From positions 1 through 38,488 of the forward strand of contig NEEC01000411.1 in NCBI GenBank assembly GCA_002189035.1: 38,488 nucleotides of DNA. The letters run 5' to 3'. The notes beneath the pieces were generated by a model. The model was not told the DNA's origin, did no database searches, and saw only the letters and a program-made list of their open reading frames with translations. How positions within the stretch are numbered: the stretch's first letter is position 1; every line of letters begins with the position of its first letter. The position numbers and the translations under genes are program-made. Below, piece after piece: positions 1 through 13,700 of the stretch. The DNA comes from Utricularia gibba (lineage: Eukaryota > Streptophyta > Magnoliopsida > Lamiales > Lentibulariaceae).

Positions 1-1060
1 GTATACCATGTCTCTAGTGGCTATTTGATTCTTTTGCCTTGTATGTTGTTCGCATCAATTTCGAGAACATGAAGCACATTATAAAATGCAGTCACCACGG
101 AATGCCACGTGAGACACTTTTCGTTGTGGCTTGTTTTTAATATGTCCACAGTTATCGGACAACGTAACTCCAAATTATAATACTTGGAGCTCGAAAAGGG
201 CTTCCCAACAGTGTGCTATGAAGAGCAAGGATCTGCATGTTATGCAAGAGGTGCTTCGCGGACCAGGATGTGCGACGTAGTCATTTCATTGCGCATCATC
301 ATTCGGGGTGCATCCTAAAAATCACACGTGCACGGGATTCATTAAAAATAAATATTTACGCATATCCAGAGTGTATAACAGTGTTGGGATAAGTGATGCC
401 ACGAAATTCATGATGTAGCATGTGACTTTTTCCAACTTGATCGCATAGTAGATGAATTCTGACACCATATGTTTTGGCTGATTGATGCATTTAGTTGCTA
501 TGATACTTCTGATTCTTGATGCACCATTCCCGTATACCATGTCTCTAGTGGCTATTTGATTCTTTTGCCTTGTATGTTGTTCGCATCAATTTCGAGAACA
601 TGAAGCACATTATTAAATGCAGTCACCACGGAATGCCACGTGAGACACTTTTCGTTGTGGCTTTTTTAATATGTCCACAGTTATCGGACAAACGTAACTC
701 CAAATTATAATACTTGGAGCTCGAAAGGGCTTCCAACAGTGTGCTATGAAGAGCAAGGATCTGCATGTTATGAAGAGGTGCTTCGCGGACCAGGATGTGC
801 GACGTAGTCATTTCATTGCGCATCATCATTCGGGGTGCATCCTAAAAATCACACGTGCACGGGATTCATTAAAATAAATATTTACGCATATCCAGAGTGT
901 ATAACAGTGTTGGGATAAGTGATGCCACGAAATTCATGATGTAGCATGTGACTTTTTTCCAACTTGATCGCATAGTAGATGAATTCTGACACCATATGTT
1001 TTGGCTTTTGATTGATGCATTTAGTTGCTATGATACTTCTGATTCTTGATGCACCATTCC

Positions 1061-1582
1061 GTATACCATGTCTCTAGTGGCTATTTGATTCTTTTGCTGT
1101 ATGTTGTTCGCATCAATTTCGAGAACAGAAGCACATTATTAAATGCAGTCACCACGGAATGCCACGTGAGACACTTTTCGTTGTGGCTTGTTTTTAATAT
1201 GTCCACAGTTATCGGACAAACGTAACTCCAAATTATAATACTTGGAGCTCGAAAAGGGCTTCCAAACAGTGTGCTATGAAGAGCAAGGATCTGCATGTTA
1301 TGCAAGAGGTGCTTCGCGGACCAGGATGTGCGACGTAGTCATTTCATTGCGCATCATCATTCGGGGTGCATCCTAAAAATCACACGTGCACGGATTCATT
1401 AAAAATAAATATTTACGCATATCCAGAGTGTATAAAAGTGTTGGGATAAGTGATGCCACGAAATTCATGATGTAGCATGTGACTTTTTTCCAACTTGATC
1501 GCATAGTAGATGAATTCTGACACCATATGTTATTGATGCATTTAGTTGCTATGATACTTCTGATTCTTGATGCACCATTCCC
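1061..1582. repeat. Unit 3, carries a 10-base deletion also found in units 11 and 25
   Basis: After CACCATATGTT the next bases are ATTGATGC (junction near 1531), where the consensus has ten more bases (TTGGCTTTTG). The same junction occurs near 5744 (unit 11, 5277-5795) and near 12800 (unit 25, 12332-12851). The units after units 3 and 25 also share loss of one C in TTTTGCCTTG (near 1616 and 12886). This suggests that units 3-4 and 25-26 descend from one ancestral pair. Confidence 0.75.
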
Positions 1583-2639
1583 GTATACCATGTCTCTAGT
1601 GGCTATTTGATTCTTTTGCTTGTATGTTGTTCGCATCAATTTCGAGAACATGAAGCACATTATTAAATGCAGTCACCACGGAATGCCACGTGAGACACTT
1701 TCGTTGTGGCTTGTTTTTTAATATGTCCACAGTTATCGGACAAACGTAACTCCAAATTATAATACTTGGAGCTCGAAAAGGGCTTCCAACAGTGTGCTAT
1801 GAAGAGCAAGGATCTGCATGTTATGCAGAGGTGCTTCGCGGACCAGGATGTGCGACGTAGTCATTTCATTGCGCATCATCATTCGGGGTGCATCCTAAAA
1901 ATCACACGTGCACGGGATTCATTAAAAATAAATATTTACGCATATCCAGAGTGTATAACAGTGTTGGGATAAGTGATGCACGAAATTCATGATGTAGCAT
2001 GTGACTTTTTTCCAACTTGATCGCATAGTAGATGAATTCTGACACCATATGTTTTGGCTTTTGATTGATGCATTTAGTTGCTATGATACTTCTGATTCTT
2101 GATGCACCATTCCCGTATACCATGTCTCTAGTGGCTATTTGATTCTTTTGCCTTGTATGTTGTTCGCATCAATTTTCGAGAACATGAAGCACATTATTAA
2201 ATGCACCACGGAATGCCACGTGAGACACTTTTCGTTGTGGCTTGTTTTTAATATGTCCACAGTTATCGGACAAACGTAACTCAAATTAAATACTTGGAGC
2301 TCGAAAAGGGCTTCCCAACAGTGTGCTATGAAGAGCAAGGATCTGCATGTTATGCAAGAGGTGCTTCGCGGACCAGGATGTGCGACGTAGTCATTTCATT
2401 GCGCATCATCATTCGGGGTGCATCCTAAAAATCACACGTGCACGGATTCATTAAAAATAAATATTTACGCATATCCAGAGTTATAACAGTGTTGGGATAA
2501 GTGATGCCACGAAATTCATGATGTAGCATGTGACTTTTTTCCAACTTGATCGCATAGTAGATGAATTCTGACACCATATGTTTTGGCGATTGATGCATTT
2601 AGTTGCTATGATACTTCTGATTCTTGATGCACCATTCCC

Positions 2640-3157
2640 GTATACCATGTCTCTAGTGGCTATTTGATTCTTTTGCCTTGTATGTTGTTCGCATCAATTT
2701 CGAGAACATGAAGCACATTATTAAATGCAGTCACCACGGAATGCCACGTGAGACACTTTTCGTTGTGGCTTGTTTTTAATATGTCCACAGTTATCGGACA
2801 AACGTAACTCCAAATTATAATACTTGGAGCTCGAAAAGGGCTTCCCAACAGTGTGCTATGAAGAGCAAGGATCTGCATGTTATGCAAGAGGTGCTTCGCG
2901 GGGATGTGCGACGTAGTCATTTCATTGCGCACATCATTCGCATCCTAAAATCACACGTGCACGGGATTCATTAAAAATAAATATTTACGCATATCCAGAT
3001 GTATAACAGTGTATAAGTGATGCACGAAATTCATGATGTAGCATGTGACTTTTTCCAACTTGATCGCATAGTAGATGAATTCTGACACCATATGTTTTGG
3101 CTTTTGATTGATGCATTTAGTTGCTATGATACTTCTGATTCTTGATGCACCATTCCC
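2640..3157. repeat. Unit 6, 518 bases, with clustered deletions
   Basis: The right half carries several close deletions: GCGGACCAGGATG is reduced to GCGGGGATG near 2898, the CATCATTCGGGGTGCATCC stretch loses bases near 2931-2943, and the GTGTTGGGATAAG stretch is shortened near 3009. The pattern resembles the lesions common in the middle zone, although this unit lies in the regular left zone. Confidence 0.75.
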
Positions 3158-6100
3158 GTATACCATGTCTCTAGTGGCTATTTGATTCTTTTGCCTTGTA
3201 TGTTGTTCGCATCAATTTCGAGAACATGAAGCACATTATTAAATGCAGTCACCACGAATGCCACGTGAGACACTTTCGTTGTGGCTTTTTTAATATGTCC
3301 ACAGTTATCGGACAAACGTAACTCCAAATTATAATACTTGGAGCTCGAAAAGGGCTTCCCAACAGTGTGCTATGAAGAGCAAGGATCTGCATGTTATGCA
3401 AGAGGTGCTTCGCGGACCAGGATGTGCGACGTAGTCATTTCATTGCGCATCATCATTCGGTGCATCCTAAAAATCACACGTGCACGGGATTCATTAAAAA
3501 AATATTTACGCATATCCAGAGTGTATAACAGTGTTGGGATAAGTGATGCCACGAAATTCATGATGTAGCATGTGACTTTTTCCAACTTGATCGCATAGTA
3601 GATGAATTCTGACACCATATTGTTTTGGCTTTTGATTGATGCATTTAGTTGCTATGATACTTCTGATTCTTGATGCACCATTCCCGTATACCATGTCTCT
3701 AGTGGCTATTTGATTCTTTTGCCTTGTATGTTGTTCGCATCAATTTCGAGAACATGAAGCACATTATTAAATGCAGTCACCACGGAATGCCACGTGAGAC
3801 ACTTTCGTTGTGGCTTGTTTTTAATATGTCCACAGTTATCGGACAAACGTAACTCCAAATTATAATACTTGGAGCTCGAAAAGGGCTTCCCAACAGTGCT
3901 ATGAAGAGCAAGGATCTGCATGTTATGCAGAGGTGCTTCGCGGACCAGGATGTGCGACGTAGTCATTCATTGCGCATCATCATTCGGGGTGCATCCTAAA
4001 AATCACACGTGCACGGATTCATTAAAAATAAATATTTACGCATATCCAGAGTGTATAAAAGTGTTGGGATAAGTGATGCCACGAAATTCATGATGTAGCA
4101 TGTGACTTTTTTCCAACTTGATCGCATAGTAGATGAATTCTGACACCATATGTTTTGGCTTTGATTGATGCATTTAGTTGCTATGATACTTCTGATTCTT
4201 GATGCACCATTCCCGTATACCATGTCTCTAGTGGCTATTTGATTCTTTTGCCTTGTATGTTGTTCGCATCAATTTCGAGAACATGAAGCACATTATTAAA
4301 TGCAGTCACCACGGAATGCCACGTGAGACACTTTTCGTTGTGGCTTTTTTTAATATGTCCACAGTTATCGGACAAACGTAACTCCAAATTATAATACTTG
4401 GAGCTCGAAAAGGGCTTCCAACAGTGTGCTATGAAGAGCAAGGATCTGCATGTTGCAAGAGGTGCTTCGCGGACCAGGATGTGCGACGTAGTCATTTCAT
4501 TGCGCATCATCATTCGGGGTGCATCCTAAAACACACGTGCACGGATTCATTAAAAATAAATATTTACGCATATCCAGAGTGTATAACAGTGTTGGGATAA
4601 GTGATGCACGAAATTCATGATGTAGCATGTGACTTTTTTCCAACTTGATCGCATAGTAGATGAATTCTGACACCATATGTTTTGGCTTTTTGATTGATGC
4701 ATTTAGTTGCTATGATACTTCTGATTCTTGATGCACCATTCCCGTATACCATGTCTCTAGTGGCTATTTGATTCTTTTGCCTTGTATGTTGTTCGCATCA
4801 ATTTCGAGAACATGAAGCACATTATTAAATGCAGTCACCACGGAATGCCACGTGAGACACTTTTCGTTGTGGCTTGTTTTTAATATGTCCACAGTTATCG
4901 GACAAACGTAACTCCAAATTATAATACTTGGAGCTCGAAAAGGGCTTCCCAACAGTGTGCTATGAAGAGCAAGGATCTGCATGTTATGCAAGAGGTGCTT
5001 CGCGGACCAGGATGTGCGACGTAGTCATTTCATTGCGCATCATCATTCGGGGTGCATCCTAAAAATCACACGTGCACGGGATTCATTAAAAATAAATATT
5101 TACGCATATCCAGAGTGTATAACAGTGTTGGGATAAGTGATGCCACGAAATTCATGATGTAGCATGTGACTTTTTTCCAACTTGATCGCATAGTAGATGA
5201 ATTCTGACACCATATGTTTTGGCTTTTTGATGCATTTAGTTGCTATGATACTTCTGATTCTTGATGCACCATTCCCGTATACCATGTCTCTAGTGGCTAT
5301 TTGATTCTTTTGCCTTGTATGTTGTTCGCATCAATTTCGAGAACATGAAGCACATTATTAAATGCAGTCACCACGGAATGCCACGTGAGACACTTTTCGT
5401 TGTGGCTTGTTTTTAATATGTCCACAGTTATCGGACAAACGTAACTCCAAATTATAATACTTGGAGCTCGAAAAGGGCTTCCCAACAGTGTGCTATGAAG
5501 AGCAAGGATCTGCATGTTATGCAGAGGTGCTTCGCGGACCAGGATGTGCGACGTAGTCATTTCATTGCGCATCATCATTCGGGGTGCATCCTAAAAATCA
5601 TGCACGGATTCATTAAAATAAATATTTACGCATATCCAGAGTATATAACAGTGTTGGGATAAGTGATGCCACGAAATTCATGATGTAGCATGTGACTTTT
5701 TTCCAACTTGATCGCATAGTAGATGAATTCTGACACCATATGTTATTGATGCATTTAGTTGCTATGATACTTCTGATTCTTGATGCACCATTCCCGTATA
5801 CCATGTCTCTAGTGGCTATTTGATTTTTTGCCTTGTATGTTGTTCGCATCAATTTCGAGAACATGAAGCACATTATTAAATGCAGTCACCACGGAATGCC
5901 ACGTGAGACACTTTTCGTTGTGGCTTGTTTTTAATATGTCCACAGTTATCGGACAAACGTAACTCCAAATTATAATACTTGGAGCTCGAAAGGGCTTCCA
6001 ACAGTGTGCTATGAAGAGCAAGGATCTGCATGTTATGCAAGAGGTGCTTCGCGGAGGATGTGCGACGTAGTCATTTCATTGCGCATCATCATTCGGGGTG

Positions 6101-7382
6101 CATCCTAAAAATCACACGTGCACGGGATTCATTAAAAATAAATATTTACGCATATCCAGAGTGTATAACAGTGTTGGGATAAGTGATGCCACGAAATTCA
6201 TGATGTAGCATGTGACTTTTTTCCAACTTGATCGCATAGTAGATGAAGTCTGACACCATATGTTTTGGCTTTGATTGATGCATTTAGTTGCTATGATACT
6301 TCTGATTCTTGATGCACCATTCCCGTATACCATGTCTCTAGTGGCTATTTGATTCTTTTGCCTTGTATGTTGTTCGCATCAATTTCGCATGAAGCACATT
6401 ATTAAATGCATCACCACGGAATGCCACGTGAGACACTTTTCGTTGTGGCTTGTTTTTAATATGTCCACAGTTATCGGACAAACGTAACTCCAAATTATAA
6501 TACTTGGAGCTCGAAAAGGGCTTCCCAACAGTGTGCTATGAAGAGCAAGGATCTGCATGTTATGCAAGAGGTGCTTCGCGGACCAGGATGTGCGACGTAG
6601 TCATTTCATTGCGCATCATCATTCGGGGTGCATCCTAAAAATCACACGTGCACGGATTCATTAAAAATAAATATTTACGCATATCCAGAGTGTATAACAG
6701 TGTTGGGATAAGTGATGCCACGAAATTCATGATGTAGCATGTGACTTTTTTCCAACTTGATCGCATAGTAGATGAATTCTGACACCATATGTTTTGGCTT
6801 TTGATTGATGCATTTAGTTGCTATGATACTTCTGATTCTTGATGCACCATTCCCGTATACCATGTCTCTAGTGGCTATTTGATTCTTTTGCCTTGTATGT
6901 TGTTCGCATCAATTTCGAGAACATGAAGCACATTATTAAATGCAGTCACCACGGAATGCCACGTGAGACACTTTTCGTTGTGGCTTGTTTTTAATATGTC
7001 CACAGTTATCGGACAAACGTAACTCCAAATTATAATACTTGGAGCTCGAAAAGGGCTTCCAATGTGCTATGAAGAGCAAGGATCTGCATGTTATGCAAGA
7101 GGTGCTTCGCGGAAGGATGTGCGACGTAGTCATTTCATTGCGCATCATCATTCGGGGTGCATCCTAAAAATCACACGTGCACGGGATTCATTAAAAATAA
7201 ATATTTACGCATATCCAGAGTGTATAACAGTGTTGGGATAAGTGATGCCACGAAATTCATGATGTAGCATGTGACTTTTTTCCAACTTGATCGCATAGTA
7301 GATGAATTCTGACACCATATTTTGGCTTTTGATTGATGCATTTAGTTGCTATGATACTTCTGATTCTTGATGCACCATTCCC

Positions 7383-7874
7383 GTATACCATGTCTCTAGT
7401 GGCTATTTGATTCTTTTCCTTGTATGTTGTTCGCATCAATTTCGAGAACATGAAGCACATTATTAAATGCATGCCACGTGAGACACTTTTCGTTGTGGCT
7501 TTTTTAATATGTCCACAGTTATCGGACAAACGTAACTCCAAATTATAATACTTGGAGCTCGAAAAGGGCTTGTGCTATGAAGAGCAAGGATCTGCATGTT
7601 ATGCAAGAGGTGCTTCGCGGACCAGGATGTGCGACGTAGTCATTTCATTGCGCATCATCATTCGGGTGCATCCTAAAAATCACACGTGCACGGGATTCAT
7701 TAAAAATAAATATTTACGCATATCCAGAATAACAGTGTTGGGATAAGTGATGCCACGAAATTCATGATGTAGCATGTGACTTTTTTCCAACTTGATCGCA
7801 TAGTACTGACACCATATGTTTTGGCTTGATTGATGCATTTAGTTGCTATGATACTTCTGATTCTTGATGCACCA
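7383..7874. repeat. Unit 15, 492 bases, multiply deleted
   Basis: Deletions remove GTCACCACGGA before the first CACGTG (near 7470), most of CCCAACAGT after GGGCTT (near 7571), bases of the GAGTGTATAACAG stretch (near 7728) and GATGAATT before CTGACACC (near 7806, losing the EcoRI site). The junction with the next unit lacks TCCCG. The dyad near 7537 is intact. Confidence 0.75.
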
Positions 7875-8371
7875 TATACCATGTCTCTAGTGGCTATTTG
7901 ATTCTTTTTTGTATGTTGTTCGCATCAATTTCGAGAACATGAAGCACATTATTAAATGCAGTCACCACGGAATGCCACGTGAGACACTTTTCGTTGTGGC
8001 TTGTTTTTAATATGTCCACAGTTATCGACAAACGTAACTCCAAATTATAATACTTGGAGCTCGAAAAGGGCTTCCCAACAGTGTGCTATGAAGAGCAAGG
8101 ATCTGCATGTTATGCAGAGGTGCTTCGCGGAGGATGTGCGACGTAGTCATTTCATTGCGCATCATCATTCGGGGTGCATAAAAATCACACGTGCACGGAT
8201 TCATTAAAAATAAATATTTACGCATATCCAGAGTGGTGTTGGGATAAGTGATGCCACGAAATTCATGATGTAGCATGTGACTTTTTTCCAACTTGATCGC
8301 ATAGTAGATGAATTCTGACACCATATGTTTTGCCATTTAGTTGCTATGATGATTCTTGATGCACCATTCCC
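7875..8371. repeat. Unit 16, 497 bases, multiply deleted
   Basis: It lacks bases in GCGGACCAGG (near 8129), TCCT in GTGCATCCTAAAA (near 8178), part of GTGTATAACAGTG (near 8235), most of GGCTTTTGATTGATG (near 8333) and ACTTCT in TATGATACTTCTGATT (near 8350). It shares the one-base loss ATCGAC (for ATCGGAC) with units 22 and 24. The dyad is intact. Confidence 0.75.
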
Positions 8372-8833
8372 GTATACCATGTCTCTAGTGGCTATTTGAT
8401 TCTTTTGCCTTGTATGTTGTTCGCATCAATTTCGAGAACATGAAGCACATTATTAGCAGTCACCACGGAATGCCACGTGAGACACTTTTCGTTGTGGCTT
8501 TTTTTAATATGTCCACAGTTATCGGACAAACGTAACTCCAAATTATAATACTTGGAGCTCGAAAAGAACAGTGTGCTATGAAGAGCAAGGATCTGCATGT
8601 ATGCTGCTTCGTGCGACGTAGTCATTTCATTGCGCATCATCATTCGGGGTGCAGTGCATTCATTAAAAATAAATATTTACGCATATCCAGACAGTGTCAC
8701 GAAATTCATGATGTAGCATGTGACTTTTTTCCAACTTGATCGCATAGTAGATGAATTCTGACACCATATGTTTTGGCTTTTGATTGATGCATTTAGTTGC
8801 TATGATACTTCTGATTCTTGATGCACCATTCCC
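8372..8833. repeat. Unit 17, 462 bases, heavily deleted
   Basis: Deletions occur near 8455 (AAAT), 8566 (GGGCTTCCC), 8600-8612 (CAAGAGG and GCGGACCAGGAT reduced), 8653-8660 (the second CACGTG is lost) and 8692-8698 (the GAGTGTATAACAGTGTTGGGATAAGTGATG stretch is mostly gone). The first CACGTG and the dyad remain. Confidence 0.75.
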
Positions 8834-9363
8834 ATACCATGTCTCTAGTGGCTATTTGATTCTTTTGCCTTGTATTGTTCGCATCAATTTCGAGAACATG
8901 AAGCACATTATTAAATGCAGTCACCACGGAATGCCACGTGAGACACTTTTCGTTGTGGCTTGTTTTTAATATGTCCACAGTTATCGGACAAACGTAACTC
9001 CAAATTATAATACTTGGAGCTCGAAAAGGGCTTCCCAACAGTGTGCTATGAAGAGCAAGGATCTGCATGTTATGCAAGAGGTGCTTCGCGGACCAGGATG
9101 TGCGACGTAGTCATTTCATTGCGCATCATCATTCGGGGTGCATCCTAAAAATCACACGTGCACGGATTCATTAAAAATAAATATTTACGCATATCCAGAG
9201 TGTATAACAGTGTTGGGATAAGTGATGCACGAAATTCATGATGTAGCATGTGACTTTTTTCCAACTTGATCGCATAGTAGATGAATTCTGACACCATATG
9301 TTTTGGCTTTTGATTGATGCATTTAGTTGCTATGATACTTCTGATTCTTGATGCACCATTCCC

Positions 9364-9838
9364 GTATACCATGTCTCTAGTGGCTATTTGATTCTTTTGC
9401 CTTGTATGTTGTTCGCATCAATTTCGAGAACATGAAGCACATTATTAAATGCAGTCACCACGGAATGCACGTGAGACACTTTTCGTTGTGGCTTGTTTTT
9501 AATATGTCCACAGTTATCGGACAAACGTAACTCCAAATTATAATACTTGGAGCTCGAAAAGGGCTTCCAACAGTGTGCTATGAAGAGCAAGGATCTGCAT
9601 GTTATGCCTTCGCGGACCAGGATGTTAGTCATTTCATTGCGCATCATCATTCGGGGTGCAAAAAATCACACGTGCACGGATTCATTAAAAATAAATATTT
9701 ACGCATATCCACCACGAAATTCATGATGTAGCATGTGACTTTTTTCCAACTTGATCGCATAGTCTGACACCATATGTTTTGGCTTTGATTGATGCATTTA
9801 GTTGCTATGATACTTCTGATTCTTGATGCACCATTCCC
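9364..9838. repeat. Unit 19, 475 bases, shares two deletions with unit 32
   Basis: About 32 bases are missing between ACGCATATCC and CCACGAAATT near 9711. Two other lesions, GGTGCAAAAAATC near 9658 (TCCT region lost) and GCATAGTCTGACACC near 9760 (AGATGAATT lost), recur in unit 32 (15991-16480) near 16292 and 16415. Shared identical deletions suggest common descent across about 6.6 kb of array, though a recurrent deletion cannot be excluded. Confidence 0.75.
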
Positions 9839-10351
9839 GTATACCATGTCTCTAGTGGCTATTTGATTCTTTTGCCTTGTATGTTGTTCGCATCAATTTC
9901 GAGAACATGAAGCACATTATTAAATGCAGTCGGAATGCCACGTGAGACACTTTTCGTTGTGGCTTGTTTTTAATATGTCCACAGTTATCGGACAAACGTA
10001 ACTCCAAATTATAATACTTGGAGCTCGAAAGGGCTTTGTGCTATGAAGAGCAAGGATCTGCATGTTATGCTGCTTCGCGGACCAGGATGTGCGACGTAGT
10101 CATTTCATTGCGCATCATCATTCGGGGTGCATCCTAAAAATCACACGTGCACGGATTCATTAAAAATAAATATTTACGCATATCCAGAGTGTATAACAGT
10201 GTTGGGATAAGTGATGCACGAAATTCATGATGTAGCATGTGACTTTTTTCCAACTTGATCGCATAGTAGATGAATTCTGACACCATATGTTTTGGCTTTG
10301 ATTGATGCATTTAGTTGCTATGATACTTCTGATTCTTGATGCACCATTCCC

Positions 10352-10770
10352 GTATACCATGTCTCTAGTGGCTATTTGATTCTTTTGCCTTGTATGTTGC
10401 ATCAATTTCGAGAACATGAAGCACATTATTAAATGCAATCACCACGGAATGCCACGTGAGACACTTTTCGTTGTGGCTTGTTTTTAATATGTCGGACAAA
10501 CGTAACTCCAAATTATAATACTTGGAGCTTTTATGTCTGCAATGCCCACAACCCATATTTCATGCGGGTGCATCCTAAAATCACACGTTTCATTACGCAT
10601 ATCCAGAGTGTATAACAGTGTTGGGATAAGTGATGCCACGAAATTCATGATGTAGCATGTGACTTTTTTCCAACTTGATCGCATAGTAGATGAACTGACA
10701 CCATATGTTTTGGCTTTTGATTGATGCATTTAGTTGCTATGATACTTCTGATTCTTGATGCACCATTCCC
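10352..10770. repeat. Unit 21, 419 bases, rearranged, shortest copy in the window
   Basis: About 110 bases of consensus, from just after CTTGGAGCT to the CGGGGTGCATCC stretch, are replaced by about 35 unrelated bases (10530-10564). The unit also loses about ten bases between TATGTC and GGACAAACG (near 10494), about eight bases after the second CACGT (near 10590, so that CACGTG is lost) and the AT tract (near 10595). The dyad just left of the replaced segment is intact. It is the only unit in which I see sequence foreign to the repeat. Confidence 0.85.
10530..10564. other. ~35-base foreign filler inside unit 21
   Basis: The stretch begins TTTATGTCTGCAATGCCC and ends TATTTCATG. By eye it matches neither strand of the consensus unit. 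It sits exactly where about 110 bases of the unit are missing, which fits a deletion repaired by end joining with inserted filler DNA. An assembly join across a gap would look the same. It is too short to identify. Confidence 0.7.
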
Positions 10771-13700
10771 GTATACCATGTCTCTAGTGGCTATTTGATT
10801 CTTTTGCCTTGTATGTTGTTCGCATCAATTTCGAGAACATGAAGCACATTATTAAATGCAGTCACCACGGAATGCCACGTGAGACACTTTTCGTTGTGGC
10901 TTGTTTTTAATATGTCCACAGTTATCGACAAACGTAACTCCAAATTATAATACTTGGAGCTCGAAAAGGGCTTCCCAACAGTGTGCTATGAAGAGCAAGG
11001 ATCTGCATGTTATGCAAGAGGTGCTTCGCGGGGATGTGCGACGTAGTCATTTCATTGCGCATCATCATTCGGGGTGCATCCTAAAATCACACGTGCACGG
11101 GATTCATTAAAAATAAATATTTACGCATATCCAGAGTGTATAACAGTGTTGGGATAAGTGATGCCACGAAATTCATGATGTAGCATGTGACTTTTTTCCA
11201 ACTTGATCGCATAGTAGATGAATTCTGACACCATATGTTTTGGCTTTTGATTGATGCATTTAGTTGCTATGATACTTCTGATTCTTGATGCACCATTCCG
11301 TATACCATGTCTCTAGTGGCTATTTGATTCTTTTGCCTTGTATGTTGTTCGCATCAATTTCGAGAACATGAAGCACATTATTAAATGCAGTCACCACGGA
11401 ATGCCACGTGAGACACTTTTCGTTGTGGCTTGTTTTTAATATGTCCACAGTTATCGGACAAACGTAACTCCAAATTATAATACTTGGAGCTCGAAAAGGG
11501 CTTCCCAACAGTGTGCTATGAAGAGCAAGGATCTGCATGTTATGCAGAGGTGCTTCGCGGACCAGGATGTGCGACGTAGTCATTTCATTGCGCATCATCA
11601 TTCGGGGTGCATAAAAATCACACGTGCACGGATTCATTAAAAATAAATATTTACGCATATCCAGAGTGTATAGTGTTGGGATAAGTGATGCCACGAAATT
11701 CATGATGTAGCATGTGACTTTTTTCCAACTTGATCGCATAGTAGATGAATTCTGACACCATATGTTTTGGCTTTTGATTGATGCATTTAGTTGCTATGAT
11801 ACTTCTGATTTTGATGCACCATTCCGTATACCATGTCTCTAGTGGCTATTTGATTCTTTTGCCTTGTATGTTGTTCGCATCAATTTCGAGAACATGAAGC
11901 ACATTATTAAATGCAGTCACCACGGAATGCCACGTGAGACACTTTTCGTTGTGGCTTGTTTTTAATATGTCCACAGTTATCGACAAACGTAACTCCAAAT
12001 TATAATACTTGGAGCTCGAAAAGGGCTTCCCAACAGTGTGCTATGAAGAGCAAGGATCTGCATGTTATGCAAGAGGTGCTTCGCGGACCAGGATGTGCGA
12101 CGTAGTCATTTCATTGCGCATCATCATTCGGGGTGCAAAAATCACACGTGCACGGATTCATTAAAATAAATATTTACGCATATCCAGAGTGTATAACAGT
12201 GTTGGGATAAGTGATGCCACGAAATTCATGATGTAGCATGTGACTTTTTTCCAACTTGATCGCATAGTAGATGAATTCTGACACCATCATTTAGTTGCTA
12301 TGATACTTCTGATTCTTGATGCACCATTCCCGTATACCATGTCTCTAGTGGCTATTTGATTCTTTTGCCTTGTATGTTGTTCGCATCAATTTCGAGAACA
12401 TGAAGCACATTATTAAATGCAGTCACCACGGAATGCCACGTGAGACACTTTTCGTTGTGGCTTGTTTTAAATATGTCCACAGTTATCGGACAAACGTAAC
12501 TCCAAATTATAATACTTGGAGCTCGAAAGGGCTTCCCAACAGTGTGCTATGAAGAGCAAGGATCTGCATGTTATGCAAGAGGTGCTTCGCGGGATGTGCG
12601 ACGTAGTCATTTCATTGCGCATCATCATTCGGGGTGCATCCTAAAAATCACACGTGCACGGGATTCATTAAAAATAAATATTTACGCATATCCAGAGTGT
12701 ATAACAGTGTTGGGATAAGTGATGCCACGAAATTCATGATGTAGCATGTGACTTTTTTCCAACTTGATCGCATAGTAGATGAATTCTGACACCATATGTT
12801 ATTGATGCATTTAGTTGCTATGATACTTCTGATTCTTGATGCACCATTCCCGTATACCATGTCTCTAGTGGCTATTTGATTCTTTTGCTTGTATGTTGTT
12901 CGCATCAATTTCGAGAACATGAAGCACATTATTAAATGCAGTCACCACGGAATGCCACGTGAGACACTTTTCGTTGTGGCTTTTTTAATATGTCCACAGT
13001 TATCGGACAAACGTAACTCCAAATTATAATACTTGGAGCTCGAAAAGGGCTTCCCAACAGTGTGCTATGAAGAGCAAGGATCTGCATGTTATGCAGAGGT
13101 GCTTCGCCAGGATGTGCGACGTAGTCATTTCATTGCGCATCATCATTCGGGGTGCATCCTAAAAATCACACGTGCACGGATTCATTAAAAATAAATATTT
13201 ACGCATATCCAGAGTTATAACAGTGTTGGGATAAGTGATGCCACGAAATTCATGATGTAGCATGTGACTTTTTTCCAACTTGATCGCATAGTAGATGAAT
13301 TCTGACACCATATGTTTTGGCTTTGATTGATGCATTTAGTTGCTATGATACTTCTGATTCTTGATGCACCATTCCCGTATACCATGTCTCTAGTGGCTAT
13401 TTGATTCTTTTGCCTTGTATGTTGTTCGCATCAATTTCGAGAACATGAAGCACATTATTAAATGCAGTCACCACGGAATGCCACGTGAGACACTTTTCGT
13501 TGTGGCTTGTTTTTAATATGTCCACAGTTATCGGACAAACGTAACTCCAAATTATAATACTTGGAGCTCGAAAAGGGCTTCCCAACAGTGTGCTATGAAG
13601 AGCAAGGATCTGCATGTTATGCAAGAGGTGCTTCGCGGACCAGGATGTGCGACGTAGTCATTTCATTGCGCATCATCATTCGGGGTGCATCCTAAAAATC

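Larger units (their letters stand above)
1..7382. repeat. Left zone, units 1-14, moderately homogeneous
   Basis: Fourteen units of 518-533 bases, mean about 527. Copies differ mainly by one-base length changes in short runs (GAAAAGGG/GAAAGGG, CACGGG/CACGG, TCGGGG/TCGGG, TTCCCA/TTCCA) and by a few deletions of up to about 13 bases. The array starts exactly at the unit start chosen here, so the window edge gives no information about the true array edge. No gene or other feature is seen. Confidence 0.85.
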
